DNA from: CAZSXU01 sp964610505
Lineage (GTDB): Bacteria > Arandabacterota > Arandabacteria > JAGLYR01
DNA: 64,000 nt
Reading direction: 5' to 3'
NCBI GenBank assembly: GCA_964610505.1
Contig: CAZSXU010000014.1
Location: 1-64,000, forward strand
The position numbers were made by a program, and so were the translations under genes. Each line of letters starts with the position of its first letter. Positions within the stretch are counted from its first letter, which is position 1. Under the pieces are notes generated by a model. It made no database searches. It saw only the letters and a program-made list of their open reading frames with translations, and was not told where the DNA came from. Below, in pieces: positions 1 to 7,762 of this stretch.

Positions 1-1
1 A

Positions 2-679
2 GAACTGCTGGATACCAGCCACAAGTACCAACGAATTGAAGCGACGTGTTTCGATGTGGAAGGAGCGGCTGTCAGGCAAATGAGATTATCCGGAAGTTCG
101 TATCTTGGCGCGGAGGCTCCATTCTGGTTCGTCTATCAAGGGGAAACAGACTTAGCGCGTTTCTCGGCTTCCTTTCGTTCAACCGACCTTATGACTGGCG
201 ACAAAGTCGGGTACGCCGTTCGACAACTCAGGTGCGGTCCGCGCCAGTTTGCAGTGCTGGGCAACTTCTCTCTCCAGGGAACACACTTTGACGTCCTAAG
301 GGAGATCTGTGTTGTGAGAGCTCTGGAGGATACAAATGCAGGTTTTCTCATTGATCTTCGGAATATCGTTCATCCGCCCGAAAGCATAGAGATTACCTTT
401 ATCACGGACAAGGACGTGCACGCAGTTGACCTATGGCATCTTTCTAGGCCATGGTCCTTTTCTCGGCTACTCCTGGGGCTGCCGTCACTGAGGATGAGGC
501 GCATCGGGGGGCACTCGGTGATGGTCTCCCAGGCGTATGTTGATTCAGTCAGCACGGCCATAGCACACAGACGGAGTTCTGAATCGAGGGATCTCAATTG
601 TTTCCGATGGAATTTCCCGACGGGAGGGAAGGGGGGCGCAGTTCTACTTCGATACTTCGTTCTAACCGACGAGTGGTAG
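2..679 (+). CDS. Hypothetical protein, 5' end outside the window
   Basis: The frame is open from the first complete codon at base 2 to the TAG at 677-679, so the N-terminus lies upstream of the window. A GTG at 56 could serve as a start, but the reading before it looks equally protein-like. The visible 225 residues have a mixed, globular composition with no signal peptide, no convincing membrane segment and no motif I recognise. A Trp/Phe-rich stretch (WHLSRPWSFSRLLLGLP) lies near the middle. Base composition is visibly lower in GC than the genes after 4 kb, in line with the accessory character of the first 3.9 kb. Function unknown. Confidence 0.6.
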   Translation, partial: ELLDTSHKYQRIEATCFDVEGAAVRQMRLSGSSYLGAEAPFWFVYQGETDLARFSASFRSTDLMTGDKVGYAVRQLRCGPRQFAVLGNFSLQGTHFDVLREICVVRALEDTNAGFLIDLRNIVHPPESIEITFITDKDVHAVDLWHLSRPWSFSRLLLGLPSLRMRRIGGHSVMVSQAYVDSVSTAIAHRRSSESRDLNCFRWNFPTGGKGGAVLLRYFVLTDEW

Positions 680-930
680 TAAATCTGGTCGGCGCTATGT
701 TATGCCATGTCCAAGAAGCCTCCGAATAGGTTCTTGGTAAGCAGGCCTTTCATGAATTGTCCTTCGCCGGACACCCTAACGTTTGGCGATAAGGTTCTTG
801 GTCATCTAGGCGGCATGGCAGAGATGTAGCTGCGGCTTGATTCTTCCATCTGCAGCCTATTCTCAAGGTTCAGAATGGACAAGCCGAGGGAGAGCGATTT
901 CTTCCGAAAAGACGATTGGGAGGCTAGGCG
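680..930. other. Intergenic stretch with a short direct repeat
   Basis: No convincing gene is seen here. An 11-bp direct repeat AGGTTCTTGGT occurs at 728-738 and 792-802. A Shine-Dalgarno-like GGGAGG precedes the ATG at 931. The minus-strand open frame that crosses this area looks like a shadow. Confidence 0.4.
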
Positions 931-1626
931 ATGTATTCCGAGCACCCTCGGCAGATCAGAGGGCTCCGATCGAAAGCCGGGTTGTCTTTCGCTGGTGCCG
1001 CGGTTCTGATAACGATCTGGGGTCTGCAGACGTCCCATGCTGAAGAAAATGTCCATAGTCGCACGCAAATCCCAGCCAAACATGGCCCGACTGCCATCGC
1101 ACGTGCTGAACCTCCCTATCAGGACGTTGAGCCCTATGCTCCACAGCGTCCGCCCTGGGTATGTTGGCCGGGAAGAACACCGGATTGGGTGAGCCGTGGA
1201 CGGGATAGTCTGGAAGAGAGGATTTCCGAGCTTGAGCAAATGAAATCCGCCGTGCAAGACTTGGAGACAATGCTCCACGAGAAAGTAAGCGATCTCGAAG
1301 ATGTCAAGGAAGCGCTTGACCCACTTGATCCTCAGGAGGTAATCACTCTAGGTGTTGTCGTGCATGAAGTCGAACTCATGGCCAGGGAAATCCGGAGCAT
1401 GAGGTCGGAATGGGAAAGTGCCCGCGCGAACTTCGAGGAGTATATTAGAGCGGAATTGGCGGTCTACAAGTTACTCACATATCTTGTCTTGGGAGCTCTG
1501 GTGCCCTTGTTGTTCAAGAGTCTGTTTGATGCAGTCGTGGCGTCTACTTCGAGGCGCGATGGCTCACGGCAGCCCGCTGGGCCGGATTCAGAAACAAGCC
1601 CCAATGAAGGTTCTGACGGCCATTAG
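931..1626 (+). CDS. Coiled-coil membrane protein of unknown function
   Basis: 231 residues. The N-terminus has a basic stretch and then a hydrophobic segment (about residues 17-33) ending near SHA-EEN, which could be a signal peptide or a membrane anchor. A Pro-rich stretch follows (about 55-85), then a long charged, Leu-heptad region (about 88-170) that should form a coiled coil, and a second hydrophobic helix (about 178-200). The tail is polar. ATG 931 is preceded by GGGAGG at a suitable distance. I do not recognise a family. The topology suggests a periplasmic coiled coil held by one or two membrane anchors. The open frame on the opposite strand is shorter and has no such structure. Confidence 0.65.
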   Translation: MYSEHPRQIRGLRSKAGLSFAGAAVLITIWGLQTSHAEENVHSRTQIPAKHGPTAIARAEPPYQDVEPYAPQRPPWVCWPGRTPDWVSRGRDSLEERISELEQMKSAVQDLETMLHEKVSDLEDVKEALDPLDPQEVITLGVVVHEVELMAREIRSMRSEWESARANFEEYIRAELAVYKLLTYLVLGALVPLLFKSLFDAVVASTSRRDGSRQPAGPDSETSPNEGSDGH

Positions 1627-1756
1627 CTGCATCACGTTCTTCCGAATAGCTCGGCCTGAGAACCAGGGCGACTGCGTTTGACGGGAGGAGTGTTCGTATC
1701 GGACATTTTCCCACGTCAGGGCTATTTCTGTTCAATCGCGCAAGGGAGAGGAGCCG

Positions 1757-1861
1757 ATGAGCGTTGTGCATGTGTGGCTTCCACATTGCGCACGCTTGAC
1801 ATCCTGTGGCGCGTGCAGCCTCGCTGATGAAGGCTATCATCGACTCACGGAAGAGCACTGA
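1757..1861 (+). CDS. Possible 34-residue Cys-containing peptide
   Basis: ATG 1757 to TGA 1859-1861, preceded by a very good ribosome-binding site (GGGAGAGGAG, about 5 nt before the ATG). The peptide has a central LTSCGACS motif, a third Cys (PHC) and several His residues, which could bind a metal. It is followed 21 nt later by another tiny reading frame with a membrane helix. I cannot assign a family. At this length it could be chance; the strong ribosome-binding site is the main argument for it. Confidence 0.3.
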   Translation: MSVVHVWLPHCARLTSCGACSLADEGYHRLTEEH

Positions 1862-1882
1862 AGGAAAGGCTGGGAATAAGCA

Positions 1883-2017
1883 GTGAATGATCGCCGCGAG
1901 TGGTTCTGGAAGGCCTCCGTTCTTGTGCGCGTGGCGCTCTTGCTAGCGGTCCTGATAACCCTCATGGCCACTCTTCTGGGGCCAAACGGTCTCCTTGAAA
2001 GAATTTTGGAATCATAA
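1883..2017 (+). CDS. Possible 44-residue single-helix membrane peptide
   Basis: GTG 1883 to TAA 2015-2017. Residues of about 12-33 form one hydrophobic helix (VLVRVALLLAVLITLMATLL) between a charged N-terminus (NDRREWFWK) and a short polar tail. A GGGAA lies 5-10 nt before the GTG. It sits between the other possible small gene and the higBA operon. Function unknown; a toxin-like or accessory membrane peptide is possible but not shown. Confidence 0.35.
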   Translation: MNDRREWFWKASVLVRVALLLAVLITLMATLLGPNGLLERILES

Positions 2018-2276
2018 GTGCAGGGTCTTGCAGTGACGTGTCTGGGGCCCAGCCTGTTGTCTCGTCATGCCCTCCCGCCTCGAGTCCAATGTTAAACAGT
2101 GCTCTCTCTAGCCGTCTGTGAGCTTGTGCTACTTGGGTACTTAGCCTCGATCATGTGGCAATGCAAGACTTGGAACCGAAAACCGGAGGTTGGCCGTCGT
2201 GTGGGAAGTTTCTCAATAGCCATCTGTCCCACAATCCCCCCACAGGGGCTATGGGAAGCAGGATGAACGATACCAT
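2018..2276. other. Intergenic stretch before higBA
   Basis: No gene seen. It contains a small GC-rich inverted repeat (CCCC-ACA-GGGG near 2237-2248) without a T-run. The higBA operator begins at its right edge. Confidence 0.35.
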
Positions 2277-2309
2277 TTTGGGATCACGATATCATATCCC
2301 AAATTGGGA
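2277..2309 (+). promoter_or_regulatory. Candidate HigA operator with three half-sites
   Basis: TTTGGGAT (2277-2284) and ATCCCAAA (2296-2303) form a perfect 8-bp inverted repeat with 11 nt between the arms. TCCCAA (2297-2302) and TTGGGA (2304-2309) form a second 6-bp inverted repeat with a 1-nt centre, sharing the middle half-site. The array ends 9 nt before the -35 box of higB. HigA antitoxins usually repress their own promoter through such palindromes, so this is a good operator candidate. Confidence 0.6.
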
Positions 2310-2318
2310 ACATATTTC

Positions 2319-2347
2319 TTGACAATTGCGCCATGACTCGCTATACT
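2319..2347 (+). promoter_or_regulatory. Consensus sigma-70 promoter of higBA
   Basis: TTGACA at 2319-2324, exactly 17 nt, then TATACT at 2342-2347. Transcription should begin about 2353-2355, which coincides with the ATG at 2354. The higB message may therefore be leaderless, and the in-frame ATG at 2333 lies inside the promoter and cannot be the start for this transcript. Confidence 0.75.
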
Positions 2348-2353
2348 GGATTT

Positions 2354-2638
2354 ATGAGGGTTCTCGGGAAGGAGCAGATTCACGAGGCTATCGTGAAACA
2401 CGCGGACGCTGGCCCCCGTCTTCGAGCGTGGCTTGCCGAGGCAGAGGACTCAAAATGGACAAGCTCGCGGGACGTCAAACGCAGGTACCCGTCCGCCAGC
2501 TTCCTTGGCCGAAATCGAGTCATCTTCAACATAGGCGGCAACAAGTATCGGCTTGTCGTGAGTGTGGCATACAACACGGATATCGTGCTTGTTGAGTGGT
2601 TCGGCACCCACGCGCAGTATTCAAAGAAGAGGTTCTAG
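2354..2638 (+). CDS. higB: HigB-type mRNA interferase toxin
   Basis: 94 residues starting MRVLGKEQIHEAIVKHADA. It matches the HigB family (RelE superfamily, ribosome-dependent mRNA cleavage) in its layout: N-terminal helix pair, W in ...DSKWTSSRDVK, the core RNRVIFNIGGNKYRLVV, and the C-terminal VEWFGTHAQYSK strand with the conserved GTHAxY. The start at 2354 is chosen because the family begins with MRV and because the promoter's -10 box ends at 2347. There is no ribosome-binding site, as expected for a leaderless message. The stop codon lies 8 nt before the antitoxin ATG, so the pair forms one operon. Confidence 0.88.
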   Translation: MRVLGKEQIHEAIVKHADAGPRLRAWLAEAEDSKWTSSRDVKRRYPSASFLGRNRVIFNIGGNKYRLVVSVAYNTDIVLVEWFGTHAQYSKKRF

Positions 2639-2646
2639 GAGGCGAC

Positions 2647-3864
2647 ATGACTAAGGTGATTAAGAGCAGAGGCGAGTACGAAGCAGCTATGCGCGAAATG
2701 CAAGCCCTTCTGTCGTCGGATCCGCTACCGGATACGGAAGATGGGGCGAGGCTCGAGATGCTCGCCCTGCTGATATCCAGCTATGAGAATGAACGCTCCC
2801 CGGTGAAGAATCCGACTGCTATCGAAGCCATACGGTTCCGAATGGAGCAACTTGGCCTCACCCAGCGAGATTTGGTCCCTTACATCGGAAGTCGGAGTCG
2901 CGTTTCGGAAGTGCTGAATGGCAAGCGCCCCCTCACGATGAAGATGGCGCGCGCATTGCACAGAGAGCTGCAGATTCCCGCGGGTTCTCTCTTGGAGGAA
3001 GTGCCAAATAGCCTGGTGGGGGCTGAGGGGGCGTTGGAGTGGGGTAAGTTCCCAACGAGTTTGATGATCAAGCGAAACTGGTTTCCTGACTTCCAAGGTC
3101 GGCTAGCTGATGCAGCCGCACATGCCGAGGATCTAGTCACGGAGCTCTTGAGGAGAGCCGGCGTGCTGAACCTGCAGCCAACGTTCTTCCGTCAGCACAT
3201 TCGCGCTGGCTCGGAAATGGATAGATATGCCCTGTTGGCATGGTGGGCACGAGCCACTGAGCTAGCGCGCAATCAGCAGCTTAGCGGGACATACCGGTCT
3301 GGAGTGATAGATGATTCCTTCATGGCCGATCTTGTGCGCCTGAGTTACTTCCGGGAGGGCCCGACGCTTGCGAAAGAGTATCTCTCAAAGCATGGAATCC
3401 ACATGGTGGTCCTAGCCCATTTGCCCGGGACACACCTAGACGGTGCCGCCGTCCTACTCGACGACGGTACGCCAGCCGTGATCCTGACCCTCAGACATGA
3501 TCGGGTGGATAACTTCTGGTTCTGTCTGTGCCATGAGCTTGGCCATGTGTCTCTTCATCTGCATGAAGACAAAGAGTCACGCTACTTCGATGATCTTGAT
3601 GTGGATGGAGATTCTGCTGAACGGCAGGCGGATAAGTTTGCGGGAAGATCACTGCTTCCGCCCAGGAGCTGGGCCAAGGCGGCAGTGCGTCGCCAGTACA
3701 GCATTGAAGGCGTACGGGAATACGCGCGTCAACTCAAAATCCATCCGGGCATCATTGCAGGCCAGATCCGCCGCGAGCAGAAGAACTACCGCATTCTCTG
3801 GTCTCTGGTTGGAAAGGGGAAGATCCGAAAACACTTCCCGGGCTTCGAAGCCGGTGTCGGCTAG
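2647..3864 (+). CDS. higA: HigA antitoxin fused to an ImmA/IrrE-type zinc peptidase
   Basis: 405 residues from ATG 2647, which follows AGGAGG. An upstream ATG at 2596 is in frame but lies inside higB. Residues of about 1-50 form a helical N-terminal part typical of HigA. Residues of about 58-105 are an XRE helix-turn-helix (LTQRDLVPYIGSRSRVSEVL). The C-terminal half (about 230-345) is an ImmA/IrrE-like metallopeptidase with HELGH at 296-300 and a downstream Glu (ERQADKFA, E325) as the likely third zinc ligand. The antitoxin probably neutralises HigB and represses the promoter upstream. The intact zinc motif suggests a protease that may cleave this or another regulator on a signal; that is an inference. 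Confidence 0.85.
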   Translation: MTKVIKSRGEYEAAMREMQALLSSDPLPDTEDGARLEMLALLISSYENERSPVKNPTAIEAIRFRMEQLGLTQRDLVPYIGSRSRVSEVLNGKRPLTMKMARALHRELQIPAGSLLEEVPNSLVGAEGALEWGKFPTSLMIKRNWFPDFQGRLADAAAHAEDLVTELLRRAGVLNLQPTFFRQHIRAGSEMDRYALLAWWARATELARNQQLSGTYRSGVIDDSFMADLVRLSYFREGPTLAKEYLSKHGIHMVVLAHLPGTHLDGAAVLLDDGTPAVILTLRHDRVDNFWFCLCHELGHVSLHLHEDKESRYFDDLDVDGDSAERQADKFAGRSLLPPRSWAKAAVRRQYSIEGVREYARQLKIHPGIIAGQIRREQKNYRILWSLVGKGKIRKHFPGFEAGVG

Positions 3865-4250
3865 GAGGTGCCCGGACTGTTAGGGGCGAAGTGAGAAGTA
3901 CCCGAGGTGATGAGAATGATTGCCCAATTGGTCAAGAGCAAGAAGACTTCTTCAGGACAGAGCCCTCATTCCCCGTACCCGTAGTCGTACTCGGATTCTC
4001 CCCTCGCTCATTCGGCTCCTGCCTTTCGATGACGAGTACGAGTTCCGCATGCGCTGAGTACGAGTACGACTCCTCTCCGGTTCGTGTCTTCCCGGGCGGA
4101 CGCTCTTGTCCGTTCATTTTCCTCGCTCGCCTTGACGAGCCGCCCGCAGGATGCGATACTTGTCGGTTCCGTATTCGGGCCGGGCGGCGGCGAGAAGCAC
4201 GGGCTTCGCGGTGGGCCCGAGATCCTTCACTCTGGAGGGAGGTTTTCTTC
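3865..4250. repeat. Leader region with a GTACGA-type inverted repeat
   Basis: 386 nt between the toxin-antitoxin pair and the M16 genes. GTCGTACTCG (3984-3993) and CGAGTACGAC (4061-4070) are perfect 10-bp inverted copies; another CGAGTACGAG lies at 4033-4042. The reading frame of the next gene is open through this area, but its translation looks non-coding. This is probably the promoter and leader of the M16 operon. Confidence 0.45.
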
Positions 4251-6056
4251 ATGCATTCAGGAGGTTTCGGCGGGGCTCGCGGCCGAGTCGGAGTTCTGGT
4301 TCTGCTCGCGCTGGCCGGGTGGAGTTGGGGAGCCCATTCGCGGCCGGCCTTCGCCCAGAAGGTCGACATCGTCGAGCGCACGCTCGACAACGGTATGCAA
4401 GTCCTCATGGTGGAGAAGCACGATGCCCCGACAATCATCGGCGCCGTCTTTTTTCGCGTGGGGGCGGCCAACGAGGTCACCGGCATCACCGGGATTTCCC
4501 ATCTCTTCGAGCACATGATGTTCAAGGGGAGTCGGGTGATCGGTACGTCGGATTATGAACGCGACTGCGAGATCATGGCCCGCCTGGACGAGATCAAGGG
4601 GGAGATGAGCAAGGAAGAGCGGGTCATGAGGGAGAATCTCCGCAAGGGCCGGATCTGCGACATGTACTGCGACGAGGCGAAGACCGCCCGCTACTCGGAT
4701 CTGGAGAAGGAATTCAACGAGCTTCTCAAGGAACAGAAGAGCATCATCGTCAAGGATGAGCTGAGTGAGATCTATCGGAAACACGGCGGGTTCTTCCTGA
4801 ACGCTTTCACCTCTTACGACATGACCGCCTACTTCGTGCGGCTTCCCAAGAACAAGATCGAATTGTTCCTGTGGATGGAATCGGACCGAATGCAGAACGC
4901 CGTGTTCAGGGAGTTCTACTCGGAACGCGATGTGGTGCTGGAGGAGCGGCGGATGTCCCTGGAATCCACACCGACGGGCAGGTTGGTGGAATCCTTCGAC
5001 GCCGTGTTCTGGGAATCCGGCCCGTATGGGTGGGACGTCCTGGGATGGCCGAGCGACATCCGGTCGATCTCCCGGGAGGACGCGGCCTGGTACCGGGATA
5101 CGTATTACGCGCCGAACAACGCCACGGCCCTCTTCGTCGGAGACTTCGATCCCGACGAGCTCTTCCGAAAGGTCAAGAAGTACTTCGCGCCCATTCCGCG
5201 CGGGAAGGAGGATCCCCCCGACGTGACGACGCTCGAAATCGAGCAGGTGGGAGCGAAGCAGCTGGTGGGGGAAGCGGACACGTCTCCCCAGGCCGAGGTC
5301 CGATTCCACACGGTGGGCTTCCAGCATCCCGACAGCTATCCGCTCCAGGTGCTGGCGGGAGTGCTGAGCGGAAAGTCGGGCCGCCTGTACAAGAAGATGG
5401 TCCTGGAAGACGGGATCGCCCTCTCGGGGACCGTTTCCGAGATGATGGGGCCCAGGCTCCACGTCGACGCCGAACAGGACTCGAGAAAGTACGGCGGGTA
5501 CTTCGCCGCCAGCGCAGAGGGAAAAGACGACGTTTCCCCCGAGCGGCTGCGGGACGCCATCCTCGAGATTCTGGAGGATCTGAAGGACAGTCCCATCACG
5601 GAGTACGAGCTGGACAAAGTCAAGAACCAGGTGCTGGCCCGCAATGTGAAGATGCTGCGGCGGTTTCAGGGCATCGGGCTGATGTTCTACCTCGGATCCT
5701 ACGCCGCGCAGGGGGACTATCGGGAGATGAACACCGGCATGGACAAGGTCATGGCCGTCACGCCCGAGGACGTTCAGCGGGTGGCAAACACCTACTTCGA
5801 TCGCTGGAAGCGAAATGAGCTGCTCATCCACCCGAAGCAGAGGGAGGAAGGCGCCGTTCGACTCGACCCTGAAACTCAGCAGTTTCTTGGCATGATCGAG
5901 AGCTCGAACGACACCGATCGCCTGGGGGGAATGATCGGGATGATCCAGGCGAGGATGGAGAGCATGACCGAAGAGAAGGATCGCGAGCAGGCGAAGGTCC
6001 TGCTGGAAGCGGCCAAGAAGCGGCTTGAGGAGCTCAAGGCGAAGAAGGACTCGTAG
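4251..6056 (+). CDS. Exported M16 zinc protease, active subunit
   Basis: 601 residues. ATG 4251 follows GGAGGGAGG; the frame is open far upstream, but this is where a signal peptide begins (hydrophobic 12-26, cleavage near AFA-QK at about 35). The M16 (insulinase/pitrilysin) zinc motif HLFEH is at 84-88, and the later Glu ligand region SERDVVLEERRM is present. About 80 charged residues are inserted between the two. A C-terminal M16 domain begins at about 210. It should cleave peptides in the periplasm. It is followed 66 nt later by a second M16 gene that lacks the zinc motif, the usual arrangement of heterodimeric bacterial M16B enzymes. Confidence 0.9.
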   Translation: MHSGGFGGARGRVGVLVLLALAGWSWGAHSRPAFAQKVDIVERTLDNGMQVLMVEKHDAPTIIGAVFFRVGAANEVTGITGISHLFEHMMFKGSRVIGTSDYERDCEIMARLDEIKGEMSKEERVMRENLRKGRICDMYCDEAKTARYSDLEKEFNELLKEQKSIIVKDELSEIYRKHGGFFLNAFTSYDMTAYFVRLPKNKIELFLWMESDRMQNAVFREFYSERDVVLEERRMSLESTPTGRLVESFDAVFWESGPYGWDVLGWPSDIRSISREDAAWYRDTYYAPNNATALFVGDFDPDELFRKVKKYFAPIPRGKEDPPDVTTLEIEQVGAKQLVGEADTSPQAEVRFHTVGFQHPDSYPLQVLAGVLSGKSGRLYKKMVLEDGIALSGTVSEMMGPRLHVDAEQDSRKYGGYFAASAEGKDDVSPERLRDAILEILEDLKDSPITEYELDKVKNQVLARNVKMLRRFQGIGLMFYLGSYAAQGDYREMNTGMDKVMAVTPEDVQRVANTYFDRWKRNELLIHPKQREEGAVRLDPETQQFLGMIESSNDTDRLGGMIGMIQARMESMTEEKDREQAKVLLEAAKKRLEELKAKKDS

Positions 6057-6122
6057 CCTCGAAACGGTGAATGGGTGTGAGACCCGCGATGCGGAGCGGG
6101 TCCGGCAAGAAGGGAAGGGACC

Positions 6123-7604
6123 ATGAAGTCAGGCATAGAAGTCATGATCGTAGGGGTCGCGCTGGGCTGCGTGCTGGCGGCCGGTCCGGCCATGGCCGGG
6201 AAGGTTAAGCATCCGGATGATCTCAAGTTCCCCGATCTCGTGTACACGCCTCCCGAGGCGGAATCCTACCGAATGACCCTCCAATCGGGCGTTCCGGCCT
6301 TCATCGCCGAAGACCGGGAGGTGCCGACGTTCGACCTCCAGGTTCTCGTTCGTACGGGTACGATCTACGAACCTCCCGAGAAGACGGGTCTGGCCGACAT
6401 GGTGGGGGATCTCCTGAGAAACGGCGGCACCCGATCCTTCACGGGCGAGGAGCTCGACGACCGCCTCGAGTACCTGGCCGGATCCATCTCGTGCCGAATG
6501 GGGATGACCTCGGCCACGGTGACCGTCTCGACTCTCAGCAAGGACATCGACGAGGCTCTGGAGATTCTCAAGGAAGTGCTTCGGTATCCGGTCTTCGATC
6601 CTGAGGCGGTGGAGCGCTACCGCGCCGACCGGATCCAGAATATGAAGCTGCGTAACAGCGAGACGCGAACGATCGAGGCTCGGGAGTGGGCGTTCCTCGT
6701 CTATGGAGATCACGCGTACACCCGCCAGTTCCGCCAAACGCAGGCGTCGCTGGAATCCATCTCCATCGACGACCTCAGGGCATTCCATCGGAAGTACTTT
6801 TTCCCGAAGAACCTCGTCGTTGCCGCGGCCGGAGATTTTGATCCCCAGGCGCTTGCGCGGAAGTTGGATCGGGTATTCGAGGGGTGGGAGGATCATCCCC
6901 TCGATCTTCCGGACATCCCGGCCGTGACCTACCGGCCGAAGCCCGGCGTCTACCTGGTTAACAAAGAGGACGTGAACCAGGCCCGGGTCCGGCTCGGGCA
7001 CCTGGGAATCCGGCGGGACGATCCCGACTATTTCTCCGTGTCCCTCATGAATTACCTTCTGGGGGGCGGAGGGTTCAGCTCCCGAATCACGCAGCGGGTC
7101 CGCTCGGACGAGGGACTCTCGTACAACCAGGGTAGCTATTTCGCCACGCCGGTTCTGTACGAGGGAGACTTCCGGGCCTATTTCCAGACCAAATCCTCGA
7201 CGGTGGCTTTCGGAACCGCCATTATCCTGGAGGAGATCGACCGCATTCGGGAAGAGCGGGTGGATGAGGAAACGCTCGGGAACGCCAAGGAGAACATCCG
7301 GAGCATGTTGGTCAACAACTTCGTGGACAGATGGACGACCGTGAGAACCTTTGCCCTGGACTTCCTGACGGCCCGCCCGGCGGATTTCTGGCAGACGTAT
7401 GAGGCGCGCTACGAGGCGGTATCGGCCAAGGACGTGCGCGACGCGGCGAGGAAGCACCTCCACCCGGAGGAGATGGTGTTCCTGGTTGTGGGCAATGCCG
7501 AGGACATCAAGAACGCCACGACGGAAAGGAGCCCGGCAACGATCGCCGATTTCGGGCGAATCGTCGATCTGCCTCTCCCGGATCCTTTGACGCTCGAACG
7601 GTAG
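6123..7604 (+). CDS. Exported M16 family protein, non-catalytic partner
   Basis: 493 residues with a signal peptide (cleavage near AMA-GK, residue 25). It aligns with the M16 fold throughout, but the place of HxxEH is taken by ADMVG at 91-95 (GLADMVGDLLRNGG), so zinc cannot bind there. The C-terminal half carries the usual features of the non-catalytic subunit, including the Gly-rich loop NYLLGGGGFSSRI and the ITQRVRSDEGLSYN segment. It probably pairs with the preceding enzyme to close the substrate chamber. Its own ribosome-binding site (AAGGGAAGGG) lies before ATG 6123. Confidence 0.9.
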   Translation: MKSGIEVMIVGVALGCVLAAGPAMAGKVKHPDDLKFPDLVYTPPEAESYRMTLQSGVPAFIAEDREVPTFDLQVLVRTGTIYEPPEKTGLADMVGDLLRNGGTRSFTGEELDDRLEYLAGSISCRMGMTSATVTVSTLSKDIDEALEILKEVLRYPVFDPEAVERYRADRIQNMKLRNSETRTIEAREWAFLVYGDHAYTRQFRQTQASLESISIDDLRAFHRKYFFPKNLVVAAAGDFDPQALARKLDRVFEGWEDHPLDLPDIPAVTYRPKPGVYLVNKEDVNQARVRLGHLGIRRDDPDYFSVSLMNYLLGGGGFSSRITQRVRSDEGLSYNQGSYFATPVLYEGDFRAYFQTKSSTVAFGTAIILEEIDRIREERVDEETLGNAKENIRSMLVNNFVDRWTTVRTFALDFLTARPADFWQTYEARYEAVSAKDVRDAARKHLHPEEMVFLVVGNAEDIKNATTERSPATIADFGRIVDLPLPDPLTLER

Positions 7605-7762
7605 GGGAGAGGTCTCCGGTCCCGCGGGGGCGGGGCGTTCAGGAAACATCCGAGTGGAGGGTTCGCGGAGTCCCCGTGCCGGCGGAATGAAAGCGGGGAG
7701 ATGCGCGTGTCGTGCCGTAATTCCCTAGGTTCGTGTTTTTCTCGGTTCCATCCCTTCGTCGC

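Noticed and set aside
693..780. GTTATGC and CCCTAAC resembled integron attC core sites
   Set aside because: They are in the wrong order for an attC site and the cores do not match the consensus fully; no integrase is seen.
802..1278. Minus-strand 158-residue frame near the left end
   Set aside because: The overlapping plus-strand frame has a signal-like segment, coiled coil and membrane helix and a good ribosome-binding site.
3891..4250. N-terminal extension of the first M16 protein
   Set aside because: The translation is of low quality and the signal peptide begins at 4251 after GGAGGGAGG.
4257..7649. Long minus-strand open frames opposite both M16 genes
   Set aside because: The plus-strand proteins have clear M16 features; the opposite frames have low-complexity His/Val/Leu-rich composition typical of antisense frames.
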